Shown here: positions 42,804 through 55,459 of the stretch, piece after piece
How positions within the stretch are numbered: position 1 is the stretch's first letter
How the letters are laid out: every line of letters begins with the position of its first letter
Source: Blakeslea trispora
Taxonomy: Eukaryota; Mucoromycota; Mucoromycetes; Mucorales; Choanephoraceae
Length of the DNA stretch: 64,000 bases
Direction: 5' to 3'
Assembly (NCBI GenBank): GCA_025331445.1
Contig: JAIWNE010000028.1
Span: forward strand, 248,001-312,000
Program-made: the position numbers and the translations under genes
Notes under the pieces: generated by a model
What the model saw: only the letters and a program-made list of their open reading frames with translations
The model's database searches: none
Told to the model about the DNA's origin: nothing

Positions 42804-43893
42804 TTTGTTCAATAGAATATAAAGAGTTGAAAAGCAAGAAAAACTAAAACAACTGTCTGTAAACTTTATACTCATCTGGCTCAAGCGGGAAGTGAAATTC
42901 AAGTATGCTGCGACATAAGCTATGGCAATAAGGTATGAGAGAAAAATTTTCTTTTGGTTTGACCAATAATAGCGTGCGATTCATTCCCATATCAGCCTCT
43001 TTTTTTTTTTTTGGCATTGTAGCTTTTTTTTTGGATTTCTTTATTTAGATAAAGTACATTTTTCTAAAAAAAAAAAAGAATCAATTGCACACTCAAGAGA
43101 ATAAGAACTACACTTGAAGTTGATGCGTATGGGCTACCTTTATCTTGTTCTTATTTCGTGCACTTCAATACCCTTGGCTTGCTTTAGTCAGAGTCTAGGA
43201 ATTTCAAACTAGTCTTAAATCTGCTTATGGCATTGTGAAGAAAATCACTTAATGCTTGATATCAGTCAATCACAAAGATTAATTGGCAAATGTTGGCGTA
43301 TCATGATTACTAGATGTATCGATCCGATTATTGATCGATTCATACATTTATAAGCTCAAAGCTAGGATTAGGGCAGCAGCATATGCAAACTGTATAGCTG
43401 CTCACAGACAAAAAGCATCGAATGATGCAAGAATGAATTGGGTCAACTGGTTAGAGATACATTAGTCCACTAGTGCTATATACCTTTCCTATTCAATACG
43501 TTATAGGACGAGAGACTGTTTTTCTTATGTTCCGTATGAACTAAAAAAAAAAAGCAATTTACGCCCATCTTTTATATACTCATAAACGTACATACAATAC
43601 TAGTATTCCTTAGCTACCATTTTCTTTTATTGGCTTGTTGAGAAACTTGCTTTACAAATGACAAGCAATTTATAATGAAATGAACGTAATAAAAACAGAG
43701 AGGAAACAAGATACTAAATTTACATTGTTTTTGAGTCATGTAAATCAGATGCTTTATTAAAACTAAATTAGTTGCATCTCCTTTGTCTGCAAATGTTCAA
43801 AGACAATGAAATACAATTTTATAAAAAGCAGCAAAATTTTGTTCATTTCCTTAGCTCTTTTTTATTTATATACACTATCCGAAACAGCACATC
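42804..43893. other. Gene-free divergent interval
   Basis: About 1.1 kb between divergent genes, with poly-T/A tracts near 43000-43080. No exon, RNA gene or repeat recognised. Confidence 0.5.
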
Positions 43894-44547
43894 ATGAACA
43901 AGAATAGCTCTGAAAATCTTGAATTGAATGCTATCGAAGGATTGCTGTGTCTTCAATACACACATTATCCAATGCAACAAGTTTCGCTCAATAGGTGTTC
44001 GCTACGAAATTCGAACGAGGTGCATAACATGCCTTTGGGATCTTCTTCTTCTATCTCTTTAGCCTCAAGCTTTAGTAGCGCTCAGTCTGGAACAACACCT
44101 TTACACACATCACATATGGAACAGCATCCAATTCCAAAGAAATCCGGATTTCTAGTTCGTACCTTAAGCTTACAACCACAAAGACACCGGGGAAGACCCA
44201 AGAGAAACAAGCATATAGACGTACCCGAGTCCCGCAGGCATTCTCCTTCCATCATGAGCCATGCAAGTTCTTCTACAATCAGTTCAACTGTGAGTGGTCA
44301 TAGTGCCGTCAAGACCAAGAACAAGCCAAGATGGCAAGATTCTGAGCGCCAAGAATTAATGGAAGCCATTGTCAAGGAAAAGAATTTAGATGATATGTCA
44401 ACCATACCTTGGGACAAAATCTCAAAGGCTGTAGGAAGAGCAAAAAAAGCTTGCAAAGATCAATGGCGAAGGGAGCTACTACCCAACTTGATAAAAGGAC
44501 TTATGCATAAGAACAATTCATTTAAAAGTGAAACAGATGATTTTTGA
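43894..44547 (+). CDS. SANT/Myb-like DNA-binding protein with AT-hook, intronless
   Basis: 217 aa. The Ser-rich N-terminal half contains AIEGLLCLQ, resembling the short hydrophobic motif of several fungal regulators. An AT-hook (HRGRPKRN) lies near residue 110. The C-terminal Myb/SANT domain reads KPRWQDSERQELMEAIVKEK, then IPWDKISKAVGRAKKACKDQ and WRRELLPN, with the three Trp positions of one repeat. It is a probable sequence-specific nuclear regulator; its target is unknown. Confidence 0.8.
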   Translation: MNKNSSENLELNAIEGLLCLQYTHYPMQQVSLNRCSLRNSNEVHNMPLGSSSSISLASSFSSAQSGTTPLHTSHMEQHPIPKKSGFLVRTLSLQPQRHRGRPKRNKHIDVPESRRHSPSIMSHASSSTISSTVSGHSAVKTKNKPRWQDSERQELMEAIVKEKNLDDMSTIPWDKISKAVGRAKKACKDQWRRELLPNLIKGLMHKNNSFKSETDDF

Positions 44548-44830
44548 GAGAATAGAACATAGTTAATTTAGACAACAGAGGTTTTAGCTAAAGAAATCAA
44601 CAACCTTGTGTTCCCTTTGACTAGCAGGGAGAGTATCATTAGTTTCAATCCTAAATATAATAAAAGCTACAACTTGTTTTGCCTTGCTAATCTTAAGGGC
44701 AAAAAAAATAGAGAGAGGGAAAGGTGAAAAAGTCAGGAGATAAAGCTCAATTCCATAGTTGATAAAGAAATGCCCGTTCTTTCATTTCTCTATATTTAGA
44801 TGAATTTACACAAGAAAAAGCTTTTTTTTT

Positions 44831-46082
44831 TTATTGAGGCTGAACATACCGACTGCTGGTTCTGGTCGGTCTAAACTGAGATGTCAGAGATAATGCATCT
44901 TTTTCAAAACCAAATGGCTGTCTGATTTTCAGCATCTCCTGCCTACGTGGGGCATTGAGTGATTGCACATGCATTCGACTTTGCTCAGGTGAATCTGATA
45001 TAGCAGACCGGGAAGATACACGCTCACTGCAAGACCTTAAAATAGAAGGTTTTAAATCTCTATCAGCATAACTATTCATGGGTGTAGCTCTCAGGGCCTG
45101 TAACTCTCGTTCTCTCGAAGTAGGTGATCTAGAAGATTCCCAAAGTCTACGTGATTTTGATGCTTCTCTTCTTAGTCTTACTTGCTCTTGATGTGCTTCT
45201 TCTGCGTCTGGTATTTTTGCAAGCGCTGATATAGGCGTACGATCGTCATAAAGCCATGATGGTAGTGGTACTTTCTTGTGCTTATTTTTATGCTGATAAT
45301 GTTCCCTAAGAATCCTGGAGACATGCGTTTCGCCTTCCCAATCATCTCCATCTGAATCTTTATAGCTTGTTAGTTTTGAAGATGGTAAGTACCTTTACGG
45401 CGTATGTACCTGGAAAATCTTCTTTCTCATTTTCAACAGAATATGACATGATTTTCAACCATGAGTTATTTGATTTTTCTATAGGATCTAAAGAAATGAT
45501 GTGTTTAGTATAAAGTGTCTTTTCTTTTCAGTTCAAGGGAAATCTAGATATAAAATCATTACTTTTGTCAGCAATCAATTCCTTCCATTTATCGTTTCTT
45601 CCTGATCCATCTGCTATTTTTTTCCCTACGGAAGTACTTTTTGATCGTTGAAGAGAAGAAGTAGGTAGGTATCTCTCAAACTCATTAAGCGAAGATGAGT
45701 TTTTTATGCTAGCAGCATAAACATCATAGTAGCTTTTGTTTTCTGGCTCTTTTTCTTGCGCCGAAGAACTGTCAAATTTGGAACTATTGATTGTACGAAA
45801 AAAGTTCCACATGCCACCATCAGCAGCCGTATTCGAGGCTTGTTGACCGATCAAGTCTGATTCTGTAAGTTTTAACGAAGTAAGCTCAGATGGCTTGTTG
45901 TTTTTCTCTTGTTGATGATTCCAATTCTCGAAAGGAGATGTTGTGCTGGAACAAAGAATTGGAAGCTGAGGCTTTTTTATGTTTGAGCATACATGTCTAG
46001 CTGGATATAATCCAACGTCTTCGCCGCAATCTTTGCACAATACAACGATGACTGAAATTCTGTAATCATTTGCCAAACCCAT
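44831..46082 (-). CDS. Mso1-like protein (Sec1-binding region), 3 exons
   Basis: Exons on the minus strand: 45563-46082, 45410-45487 and 44831-45357, giving 374 aa. The N-terminus has a small Cys cluster, CKDCGEDVGLYPARHVC, of zinc-finger type. The centre is Ser-rich with WNFFRTINSSK. From residue 200 DSDGDDWEGETHVSRILREH continues to YQHKNKHKK and PLPSWL. This fits my recollection of the fungal Mso1 Sec1-binding signature (DGDT...HVSRVLRxYY...PxWL). Mso1 binds the SM protein Sec1 at sites of exocytosis. The tail is basic and Ser/Arg-rich. The call rests on this signature only, so confidence in function is moderate. Confidence 0.6.
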
Positions 46083-48542
46083 TATTGAAGACAATAGAAA
46101 AAAAAAGAGAGAGATAAATAGCAAACAATGCAAAAAGAGAACTTATTTTTTGTAATATCATTACCTTTAAGAGTCAGAAGAACTTTAAATAATCTAGAAT
46201 TACACCTAATTGCTCCTGAACTAAACTGATGAAGTGCTTCAGGCCCCTCCTATTCTTTTATTAGGAGACACATCTAGTTTCTTTTTTATATAAGCTCAAG
46301 AAATGACCAGATAACTTGTTAGTCTTAGTCAGTACAAGTTACAAAATCAAGCAAGTACAATTTAACCTTTTTGGAGTGAATTGTAGCATAATTTGACAAA
46401 ACTTTGGCACACTTTCCTTTTGTACCTTTTTATCATCCTGTATGCTCAAAAGGAGTAAATTCGTTTTTAAGAGCTAAGGGCTAGAAGCAAATGTTAATGT
46501 TAGATGAATCATACTGTGTCTTTGCTTACAACATTGTAGAGCTAAAACTGTTCGTTGATTTGTATTCTGTCTGCAGTGAACTAATGAACTCTACATTATG
46601 TTTTTCATTTCTGTCAATTAAAATAATAAAATCTATAGATGATGAAGCTAATTTCTGTTAATTAATTTATATTCAAAAAAGGAAAATGATATGTTTTTCA
46701 AAAAGAAACATTTTATTCAAATGAAAATTAGGGCAATGACGCTTCTCTTGTTCGTGCTATGTTAAGAAGTCTCCTTCACATTCGCTATTGAGTTTACGTC
46801 AAGAAATGTTCTGTTTGTCAAAAGAAAAGATCCTTTTGGACAATACAATTGACTGACGTAAAATGAATGTAAATTGATTAGCGCAATAGAGCTTCGTCTT
46901 GCTGTTTAAGCTTGCTAGAAATTCGTTTAGATTTGTATGCAGAAATATACGAGAAATACTGAAAAGCCAAATATAAAGTGTCAGATTACCAGTAGAAAAT
47001 AAAGGAGAAGATATATTGTGATTGTTATTGCAGCTAGGAAAGATAACAAAGTCAGTGAGCAATAAAGCATTTCAGATGCATGATCGCTTTACACTTTAGA
47101 CAGCTTTATGAGGTGAATATTGACAAGGATGCGCCTCATAAAATTTCATAAGTCTCACAAAGAAGGAACTTTAGCTTGGTATCATAAGGAATTTATATCA
47201 AAGAAAAAGACATGAAGAAAGTGCACTTCATCAGCACAATCCATTGATCGTATAGTCTAATCATTTGACATGAAACTTATAAAGTGATAAGAAAAAAAAC
47301 AGGCTCTTGATATACACAGACAGTTTTCACATGTAGCATTGGTGGAAAGCAAAACCAACAAACGTACTATACATTTTGTAAGAATGTTGGCATACTTGAT
47401 AGCAATTAAATTGTAAGTGCTCCTGCTTATATGGTAGACATGTTCGCTCTATTTCGTCTTCAATTAACAGAAAAAGTAAAGATTCTGTTCTATTTGATTT
47501 GATTGGTTGTTTTCACCTAGTCAATGTTTGTACAAACAAGCATACTCTTTTTTCTTCTTTCTACTTTCTTTATTTGTATATTTTGTCAACAAAACCTACT
47601 TTTCATCTTTCCTTATTTTCTGAGAGAATTTTGATCGAAAGCGAGTGTTGCGCATATGTTTCTTTACTAGTTAGTTTATCCAAAGAGAGTAGTTTTGCAC
47701 CTACAACAGAAATGTATGCAATATCAACTTTACTGACTCTATCCACCGTTTGCTTGATTGCTATCAATCTGAAAGCCTTAAGCGTTATAAGATAAAGTTT
47801 TTGAAAAGAACCGATAGTGATAGCAAAGAAGCAATGATGCGACACTATAATTTTGCAATGTCAACTTTTGATGAGGTAAATACTATCTTGACATTCGAAC
47901 TTGACTTGTTCATACTTCGCTTAATTAGTAAGCGTATTGGATTTCAAACGCTTGTATCACTGTATATCTTGCTAATCAAAATCCAATTGAGCTGTTCTAC
48001 ATAGCTGTCATGAATGATATTTAGCAAAAAGAATTGTTTGATACAACAAATAAAGCATTTAATGGCTTATGCCTGTCTATTGTCAAAAGTTTTTGCGACT
48101 TCAATGTATCAAAACTATTCTGGATTATCATACTTTACATCTAGTATAGATGACGCATCGAATCACATTTGTTGGGTACAACAATAGAATATCGGGATCA
48201 GAATGAACTGATTGATCACGAATCCTCCTTTGTGTCGACTTCATTTTCTGGAAATGATATGTTTATGTTAACAAAGTGTAAATATATTCACTTAAAAAAG
48301 AAAATACAGCGCGTCTCTATCGCTTTTCTAATAAGCCAATGTTAGAAAGGATTATGCAGTTCATTCCAGATTAACACACAGCTAACGAAAATCAAACAGG
48401 GAAAATAATTACAGTGAAAAAACATGTTATTGTGTTGCGTGACAATGCCCTATTTAGGCATCTAACAAAAACAACTATCATTTCAGTTTTGCCTTTTGTT
48501 TGTTTTTGTTCAATTGCTTCCTCCTTGTATATTATTTGGCTG
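46083..48542. other. Gene-free interval of about 2.5 kb
   Basis: AT-rich, without supported exons; the frames at 46799-47062, 47499-47795 and 47750-48004 show no motifs. Probably the promoters of the two divergent neighbours plus neutral DNA. Confidence 0.5.
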
Positions 48543-49586
48543 ATGAACAACCCCACAAACAATACTCATAGGAATTCTGATCCTTATGCAGGGCAATATC
48601 CACCACCGCCACCGCTACCCGTACAGGATCTGTCTGTTCCTGAAAACCGTCAGTCTTTGCATCATGCATCAATACATGAGTCTGATCCTTACTTTGTGGA
48701 AGAGCCTCAGCCTTTCCATAGAATCGATGCACCATCTTCAAGTCAGCGTAATTCTTTCTCATCTTCAAGAAGAAAACACTCGAATCTTGATGATAGTAAT
48801 CGGTCTACGATTACTTCGTCGAACCGTTCCATACCAGAATATCGCGGTCATTTTTACGAGAACAATCAAGGATTAAACGAGATCGAAGCTGAGTATCATG
48901 ATCCCGAGGCAATGGAATTAAGAGACTATCTCTATGCAGAAAGACAACGAAAATTATTTCAACAAGAGGAAGAAAGCAGAAAGAGGCAGCAACAACAACA
49001 AAGCAATACTATAGTAGAAATTGACAATGATTATAGACATCATCATCCGCGGCCGATGCCCGAAATTCATAATTCAATGTATGATACTATGGGCTATGAT
49101 AACGATGCTCTATCACCTCTTCCTAATCCTCATCCAATCATGCTCAATCATCAGTATTCATCTTCTGCATTCTCTTCGCAGCCATCTTATATATCACCTT
49201 ACTATCCACCCACACTACAAGGTAGCAATCCTTCGATTGTACCTCCTCCACCTTTAGCTATGCGTCCTCCTCCTCCTCCAGTACCACCATCAATGTTAAT
49301 CAATAGTAATGAGAAATACATCGATAGAATGGGCTGCTGTTATGGAATATCATGTTGTTCATGTATCTGGACTTTATTGTTGATCGTTTTCTTGCTTGGA
49401 GGTGTTACATTAATAATCGTGTCTATCTTAACTGGTAACAGATGCAACTCTGATAATTATGCTCTAGAGAACGCTGCTATCTGTACACAGACATTTCACG
49501 ATGGGTTTCTATATGGTGGTATAGGGATAGCAGGATTAGCAGCACTTGCTGTTACATGGAGACTATTGAAATGGTTCTGCAGATGA
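48543..49586 (+). CDS. Proline/glutamine-rich protein with C-terminal membrane region, intronless
   Basis: 347 aa from the first ATG in frame. Pro-rich stretches (GQYPPPPPLPVQ, VPPPPLAMRPPPPPVPP) flank a Ser-rich and an acidic/Gln-rich coil (QQEEESRKRQQQQQ). The C-terminal 90 residues carry a cysteine cluster (GCCYGISCCSC) immediately before a membrane segment (WTLLLIVFLLGGVTLIIVS). A second hydrophobic stretch, GGIGIAGLAALAVTW, follows. The cluster could be palmitoylated. The Pro-rich region may bind SH3 or WW domains. No family recognised. Confidence 0.75.
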   Translation: MNNPTNNTHRNSDPYAGQYPPPPPLPVQDLSVPENRQSLHHASIHESDPYFVEEPQPFHRIDAPSSSQRNSFSSSRRKHSNLDDSNRSTITSSNRSIPEYRGHFYENNQGLNEIEAEYHDPEAMELRDYLYAERQRKLFQQEEESRKRQQQQQSNTIVEIDNDYRHHHPRPMPEIHNSMYDTMGYDNDALSPLPNPHPIMLNHQYSSSAFSSQPSYISPYYPPTLQGSNPSIVPPPPLAMRPPPPPVPPSMLINSNEKYIDRMGCCYGISCCSCIWTLLLIVFLLGGVTLIIVSILTGNRCNSDNYALENAAICTQTFHDGFLYGGIGIAGLAALAVTWRLLKWFCR

Positions 49587-49712
49587 AGCTTATGATAATA
49601 TATATTTCTTTTTTTCCTCTATTTGATTGTTTATTGTACATAGGATGGAAAGATGTAAATGGATATGTAAATGACTATTAATGATGACGGCTATAGCCCG
49701 TATGATGATGTA

Positions 49713-50740
49713 TTAATCTTTGTTCTTTTTCTCTTTTTTGGTCGACTTTTTGAGTTCTTTCTCTAACTTCTTTGCTTCCTTTTGGGCTTTCTTTGTTTCC
49801 TTTTCAGCCTTCTTTGCCTGTTTTTCAGCTTTCTTGGCTTGTTTTTCAGCTTTCTTGGCTTGTTTTTCAGCCTTCCTTGCTTTTTTGGCTTCCTTTTCTG
49901 CTCGCTTAGCTTCTTTTTCAGTCTTCTTTGCCTTTTTGGCTACCTTTTCATCGCTCTTATTATTATCATCATCGTGCTTTCTTTTTTTGCTCTTCTTTTT
50001 GTTTGCAGCAATTTCATCGTTATCTGCTGGTCTTACAAAGTCTTGCATTACACGCTTGAACTTGCCGGTCTGATCCACTAATCCACGACCACCCTTACGT
50101 GCAGTACGTCCTTCACAAGCAGCAAATAATTCTGCATCTGTAACTTTCATGGAATAGTCCTTGGTATCCTCATCTTCGTTTTCTTCCGAATTGCCAGATG
50201 TGGGCGTATTTATAGCCGAAGTAGTTGTACTTTTGACAAATGATCCATAAAGCGAAGCACTAGCTACACGTTGAGCAATGTTGATGTGGATATCTTTGAC
50301 TGAGTCCATCATGTTGCGTTGATCAGCCATTGAAGATAACGAGCTGTTTATAGGCTCCTCTTTAACAGTCTTGCCTGTTGGCTTCTCGGTTGAAATGATG
50401 CCTGTTTTAGAGCGGCGGGTTTCTCCTTTGGTCTTGCTACCCACTTTCACTTCACCTTCTTCTTTTGCTACAACAACTGAGCTTGCACTCTTGTTATACA
50501 AATGGTCCCACCAAGCAAATTCCCATTGACCTGCATTGACTCCTACACCTTTCTTGTCGTTTTTTACAGAGACACTAATATGCTTAACGTTGCCTTCTTT
50601 GTTTCTGCCGAGGCCTTCACCACTAGTGATGTGTGTCAATAGAGCGCATGCATTACAAATAGTAACGAGGTTTTTCCTCACCTTTCCCAGCCAAACTTCT
50701 CAAGCTGTGTTTGAGCAAAAGATCCCTGCCACTTGTCCAT
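49713..50740 (-). CDS. Nucleolar G-patch protein (Tma23/GPATCH4-like), 2 exons
   Basis: Exons on the minus strand: 50682-50740 and 49713-50622, giving 322 aa. The split G-patch reads QLEKFGWESGEGLGRNKEGN, followed by ISVSVKNDKKGVGV and WWDHLYNKSASS. That combination is typical of Tma23 in yeast and GPATCH4 in animals, nucleolar proteins acting in ribosome biogenesis. G-patches activate DEAH helicases. The C-terminal 90 residues are a Lys/Glu/Ala coiled coil with tandem KKAEKQA units (about 49800-49880). PinX1 is the main alternative, but the WWDHLYN segment supports Tma23. Confidence 0.85.
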
Positions 50741-51328
50741 TGTTTTTTTTGGGTTAAGGGAAAAGGGCTTTTTTTTTATGGAAGGAAGATCTGGTTGCAC
50801 AACAACTTTCAGGTGGTGGCTTATACAAGTGACATTTAATTCTCCATGTTCTAAATTCTAAAATCGAATAGTGGTATTACTGTTTTGAAAACTTCCGCCT
50901 TCTTTCTTTTCCTCTGTATACTATCAGCGACTACTCCATCAAACTCCATATATACCAATTGATGGGTATATTTGTCTGCAGTATCTGGTCAGCTCACTGG
51001 CGTGAACACTTCTCTGCGATCCCTTTCCTCTCTGATCGTGTTTTTTGTACCATTCTAAAGAAAGTACACTCTCTGAATCAAATAACTAGCCTAGTTTAGA
51101 ATAATTTCCTGCTTTTTAAGACCCAGTCACTGCATAGCACACTGGCTTCATCCATAAAAAAAAAAAAGTGGTATTACTGAGAGGACTCAGTCCTTAGTCT
51201 CATTAACTTCGAAGTGGAGTGAGTTTTGGAGGAAAAAGAATGCATTGTTTATTATTTTAAATATTAGACTGAATGTACATGTTTATATACCATGTGTGCA
51301 TGTACGTATGTGTATGTGTATTTTCTAC
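50741..51328. other. Gene-free spacer
   Basis: About 590 bp between the G-patch gene promoter and the 3' end of the LtrA gene. No supported feature, apart from a GT/AT-rich stretch at 51280-51325. Confidence 0.45.
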
Positions 51329-54300
51329 TTAATCAAGCAGATCAACAGCAGCTGGTAATAGAAAAAAAAATTGGTTAGAGCCAGGCCTTACCATGCAACT
51401 TATATCTTAACTTACATTGAACCAGCAAGCAGCACATCATTAAAGAGACCATACCTAAAGCGTTCAGATTGGCATAGGTTGTTACTGAAAGAGCAAAGAA
51501 GATGATCGCATTGAGAAAGCGAGAGCCACAAATGATGTGTGATTTGTAACTGGCTAGTATTCGAAAGAATAAGGATGGTTAATGATTAGTTCTAAACAAA
51601 AGTTAGATGATGTGAAGACTTACATGGGCGGATAGGAGTGTTGACCAACTTGATGAAAGCGTTAACGCAAAGAATGAGGCCTGCAGATATCCAAAATGCT
51701 TTTACAATGAATAGAGGATCACAGTTCAATTCAGCTTCAGCAGAATGAGAAGCTTCTACAGCAGAGAAAACAGAATAATGAGCATGTTCAGTGACTGAGC
51801 TACTGGCAGAAGTATGTTCAGCTGTTGCTGCTGTGGGAGCACCATGGGAGCCGGCTGACTCTGAGGATGCTGCACTGTGTCCTCCTGCTCCAGCAGCACA
51901 TTCCTCAAAGGTCTTTGCTAAAAATCCTGGTGTATCCTCCTGAAGGTTGTGGCGAGCGATAATATCAGTTAAAGCAATACCAAAAGCTACTTGGAATAAA
52001 TGAAGAGGAAAGTGAAGGTACATCCAAAGTTGACTGAGATGAGTTCTTTCCATAAATTCACCTGTAAAATCGTCAAAATACATGAAAAAGTAACAAAAGA
52101 TGATGACCACACCAAAACAGTTACAGGCTAGCAGGCTCGGTGTAGGGTTGGCTTGAGCAACCATCTTGATAAAACCCATACAGTTTTCACCTAAAATGAT
52201 GAGTGTAAACAAACCAAAGCGTTCACCCAAGTGACTAGCAGCCAACGAAACACGAGAGTTGGATTGTAACATAAGGTTGGCTACGAGCTCAAGACCAATG
52301 CTACTGTACCAAAGAGCATAACGCTTGTTCATTGTCTCTTCAGTATCATATTTAAGAGAAGCTCCCCACATCGCAATAGAGATAGCAGTGACGAGAACAT
52401 AAGTACCTAAAGAGCGGCGAGAGGACTTGACATGGGTTGTGACAGACACAATAAAGACAACAGCATATTCATGTAAAAGAACAGCTTTCATGACTAGTAA
52501 GCAATTTTGATGTCAGCTATCCATTTGTTTACTTTCTATGTATGTGTCACAAATGCTAACTTACTGATATAACCAATGATAAACCAATGAGGAGACCCTT
52601 CAAAACGTTGCTTGTCACTAGAACCAGCCATGAGAACTAACAAGTAAATACAGTCAGTAAAGTGGTTTCGGTTTATATTCATCTACTTACTCAAACCACA
52701 TAATTCAACAATCTTGTAGATATGATGTGCCACATCTAAAACAAACAGAATACCGCTTTAGCAAAGTTTGTCAGCATGTTTTTGAGATTCATTGAACTCA
52801 CCTCCTCTATCATATCTAGATGAATATAATGCACTAGAGCACCATGTCCACCACATCACAACGAACCAAGCAGCATAAGTACCGAGGTTGTCAGCACTAC
52901 TGATCTCAACAGAATGAGTAAATTGACTAAAAGAAAAAGGGAACCATATTGTTTAGTATGAGGGTAATGGTAGAACAAGCAAAACAAAATGTGTACCTTA
53001 ACCATCCAACATAAAACACATCTCCCAAGAGTTCTGTCCAGGTAGCTTTGGTCTCTTCACCTATTTCATCAGACAAATCTGGGTCAGGCAGTAAGAAGAT
53101 GGCTCGACGTTGCTTTTCTTCATGATGTATTTGTTCAACAAGTCTAACTTGAATATAGACGTTGTTATTTAAATCAATAATGATGTCATTCTCAGAGCGG
53201 TTTGTATGAGGATGTTCTTCTGTTGGTTGGTTAACAAAGGTTCCAGAGTCTGTCTTCTGGAGGCCATGATGTAATTTAGTTGTGCCTACTTTTGGCTTCT
53301 CATTTGATGCATCGCTTTCGTTAGCAGTATCATCCTGTTTGTGTTCTTCTGAAGGACTCGCTATACAAAATAAAGTTAATTGGCATTCTGTGCAACACAA
53401 GATTTGGCTTTACTTGGTGGGTGGTTGAAAAGTTCAGCTCTGACAGAAGACAAATCGCTTTTAGCACTCTTTAATTCAGCTTTGGCTGTTTTCAGTTCTG
53501 CCTTAAGATCGACAGTCTTGTGAACTTTGACCGAATATTGTCTTTTGGTCTTTTCCAAAAAATCAATAAAATCGTCTGTGTCTGTAATGTTCCTTAGTTT
53601 TTCTTTTTCTTCAGAAGACAAGTTGAGCTATACAGTTCAAAAAGTCAGAAACAAATGAATTTTCATAACATGAGGATAGTCTTACAGGAATCTCGAGAGC
53701 CTCTAAGCAGTCCTCAGTAAATCTAAAATCATGATCGCTAACAAGATGTCTAAAATGAAAGACTAAAAAAAAGGAGAAAAGTGTCAAAATTAGGTAACTC
53801 CTTTTCATAACATGAAACTTACTGACTCGAGTTTGGTACTCTTCACTACAATAAAGTAAAAAGGTGTAAGGCCATTTATTGAACAAGACATACATATATA
53901 AAGACTTACATTGCCAAAGAGTTCAAGTCATCTGTATCTTTTGCCTCTAAATCTGGATGCTTTTCGTTCCAAATTTTCTTTTCAGTTTGGTATGCTTCGC
54001 CACGCTTATGATGAAGTTGAAATTCTTTCAAAGGATGCATGATAAAGTCACCAATGGTATCGGTGTTATGTCGGCGAATTGGCTTTCCTAGAGGATCATG
54101 GAAGGGCGAGACATCATCTCCATGACTGAAGATAGCTCGATGGTGTACAGATCTATGTGCTTTTTCAGGATCTTCATTGGACTCATGGGTGCGATGTGAA
54201 ATAGCACGGCTACGCTGACTTTGGCTGGATGGTCTTCGGCTGCTGTTGGCACTTATTCTAGATTGGTTGGTATGCTCTGCATCCAGAAAATCACTATTAG

Positions 54301-54382
54301 AGGTAACTGACTGTCTTTTGCGACTGTTTCTTCGAGTGGAGAACCCAAAGCTGGGTCCATCATACTGTCTTGAATTGGACAT
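51329..54382 (-). CDS. LtrA-family multi-pass membrane protein, 11 exons
   Basis: Exons on the minus strand: 53910-54382, 53823-53845, 53695-53762, 53414-53627, 52997-53360, 52802-52926, 52691-52735, 52565-52636, 51624-52493, 51416-51553 and 51329-51351, totalling 805 codons (804 aa). About 350 hydrophilic residues (Ser/Arg-rich, then a Lys/Glu coiled coil) precede the membrane part. That begins ELLGDVFYVGWLSQFTHSVE and continues WWTWCSSALYSSRYD. HLGERFGLFTLIILGENCMG is the most diagnostic motif of the bacterial low-temperature-requirement A superfamily. Function in eukaryotes is unknown. A His-rich, Ala/Ser-rich cytosolic or luminal loop interrupts the last helices. Two exons are only 23 nt. 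Confidence 0.88.
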
Positions 54383-55459
54383 AAGGAGTTGGTATCTAGA
54401 TTGGATATCTACTAATTAAGTATTCTGTTGCTTATTTTAGGCAAATGATATAATAATGGCTAGTTTTCTTTTGTTGTTATCCTGTTCTTTTTTTTTCTTT
54501 TGCAAGATGAACGAAAAAGAAACAAGAGAAAGCGGTGAGATAAACAGAAGAGGAAAAATCTTGGTATATAACCCATAAATTGAGTTTTTTTTTTTTTTTT
54601 GGTCTTTTCCGTAATGAACAATATTGTAATACAACATGAGACGGAGTAGCAAGTGCGTTAGGAAATAAGGTTGTACACATAGCCTTTCTATACTGCAGGG
54701 ATGATACCTCAAGTAATTCTTGATCTTTCAACATCTTTTTATTCAAATACCTTTTCAAATATCAGGTTCAGTCCCCAGTACCTTTTGAGAATTTGGATGA
54801 GAAACAAAAACTTGGATACTAAGGGGAGAGGGAGGTCTATCGATTTTTTTATATCTTTGTACGACAATGTTTTATAATGGAGTAAGGTATTACAATGTAT
54901 TACCCTACACTCTATAACTTTGCATTTAAACTCATTGAAAAAGAAAACAAACAGTGAAATGCATCTTTTCCGTACTCTAAGAAGGGTGGCGTATCAAGCG
55001 GGTGCACGGAGTTTAAACATTGTAACTTAGCCATAAAGGTACAGATCACATTTTGCCCTTTTTTATCCTTTAAGCACTGCAGCTCTTCTTACTTCAACTA
55101 TGAACTAATTGACAAGCAAAGGCTCTTAAAAGAAGAACTACTTCAAGAATCGGTTTTTCAAATCATTCATTATTGAGCTCTACAATGGACAGGAAGATGC
55201 TTTTGACAAGTACAATCTTGACATTGGCTAGGTATTAACAGGAGACTCAAAAAAAGTAACCAAGGGCTGTTCTACTCGCTACAAGAAATGCCTTGATAGC
55301 GCTTATCATGATAACGAAAGCTGTCCTTTCATTGGTAAAGATACGAGGCCTCTTCATACTTAGAAAGAATAAAAATGCAGATCTGTTTTCGTTGTAAAGA
55401 ATCAATGAATCACAAAATGTGTAGTGCTGCTGTCGAATTCGTTTTGATCTAAATAAGAT
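54383..55459. other. Gene-free interval
   Basis: About 1.1 kb, AT-rich, without exons recognised. The left end is the LtrA promoter. Confidence 0.45.

Noticed and set aside
48414..48542. Upstream extension of the Pro-rich membrane protein with a hydrophobic stretch
   Set aside because: The extension has no in-frame ATG before 48543 and begins at GTG; nuclear genes rarely use this.
49720..50081. Plus-strand Phe/Leu-rich frames opposite the G-patch protein
   Set aside because: They are the complement of the Lys/Glu/Ala repeat region; no gene structure.
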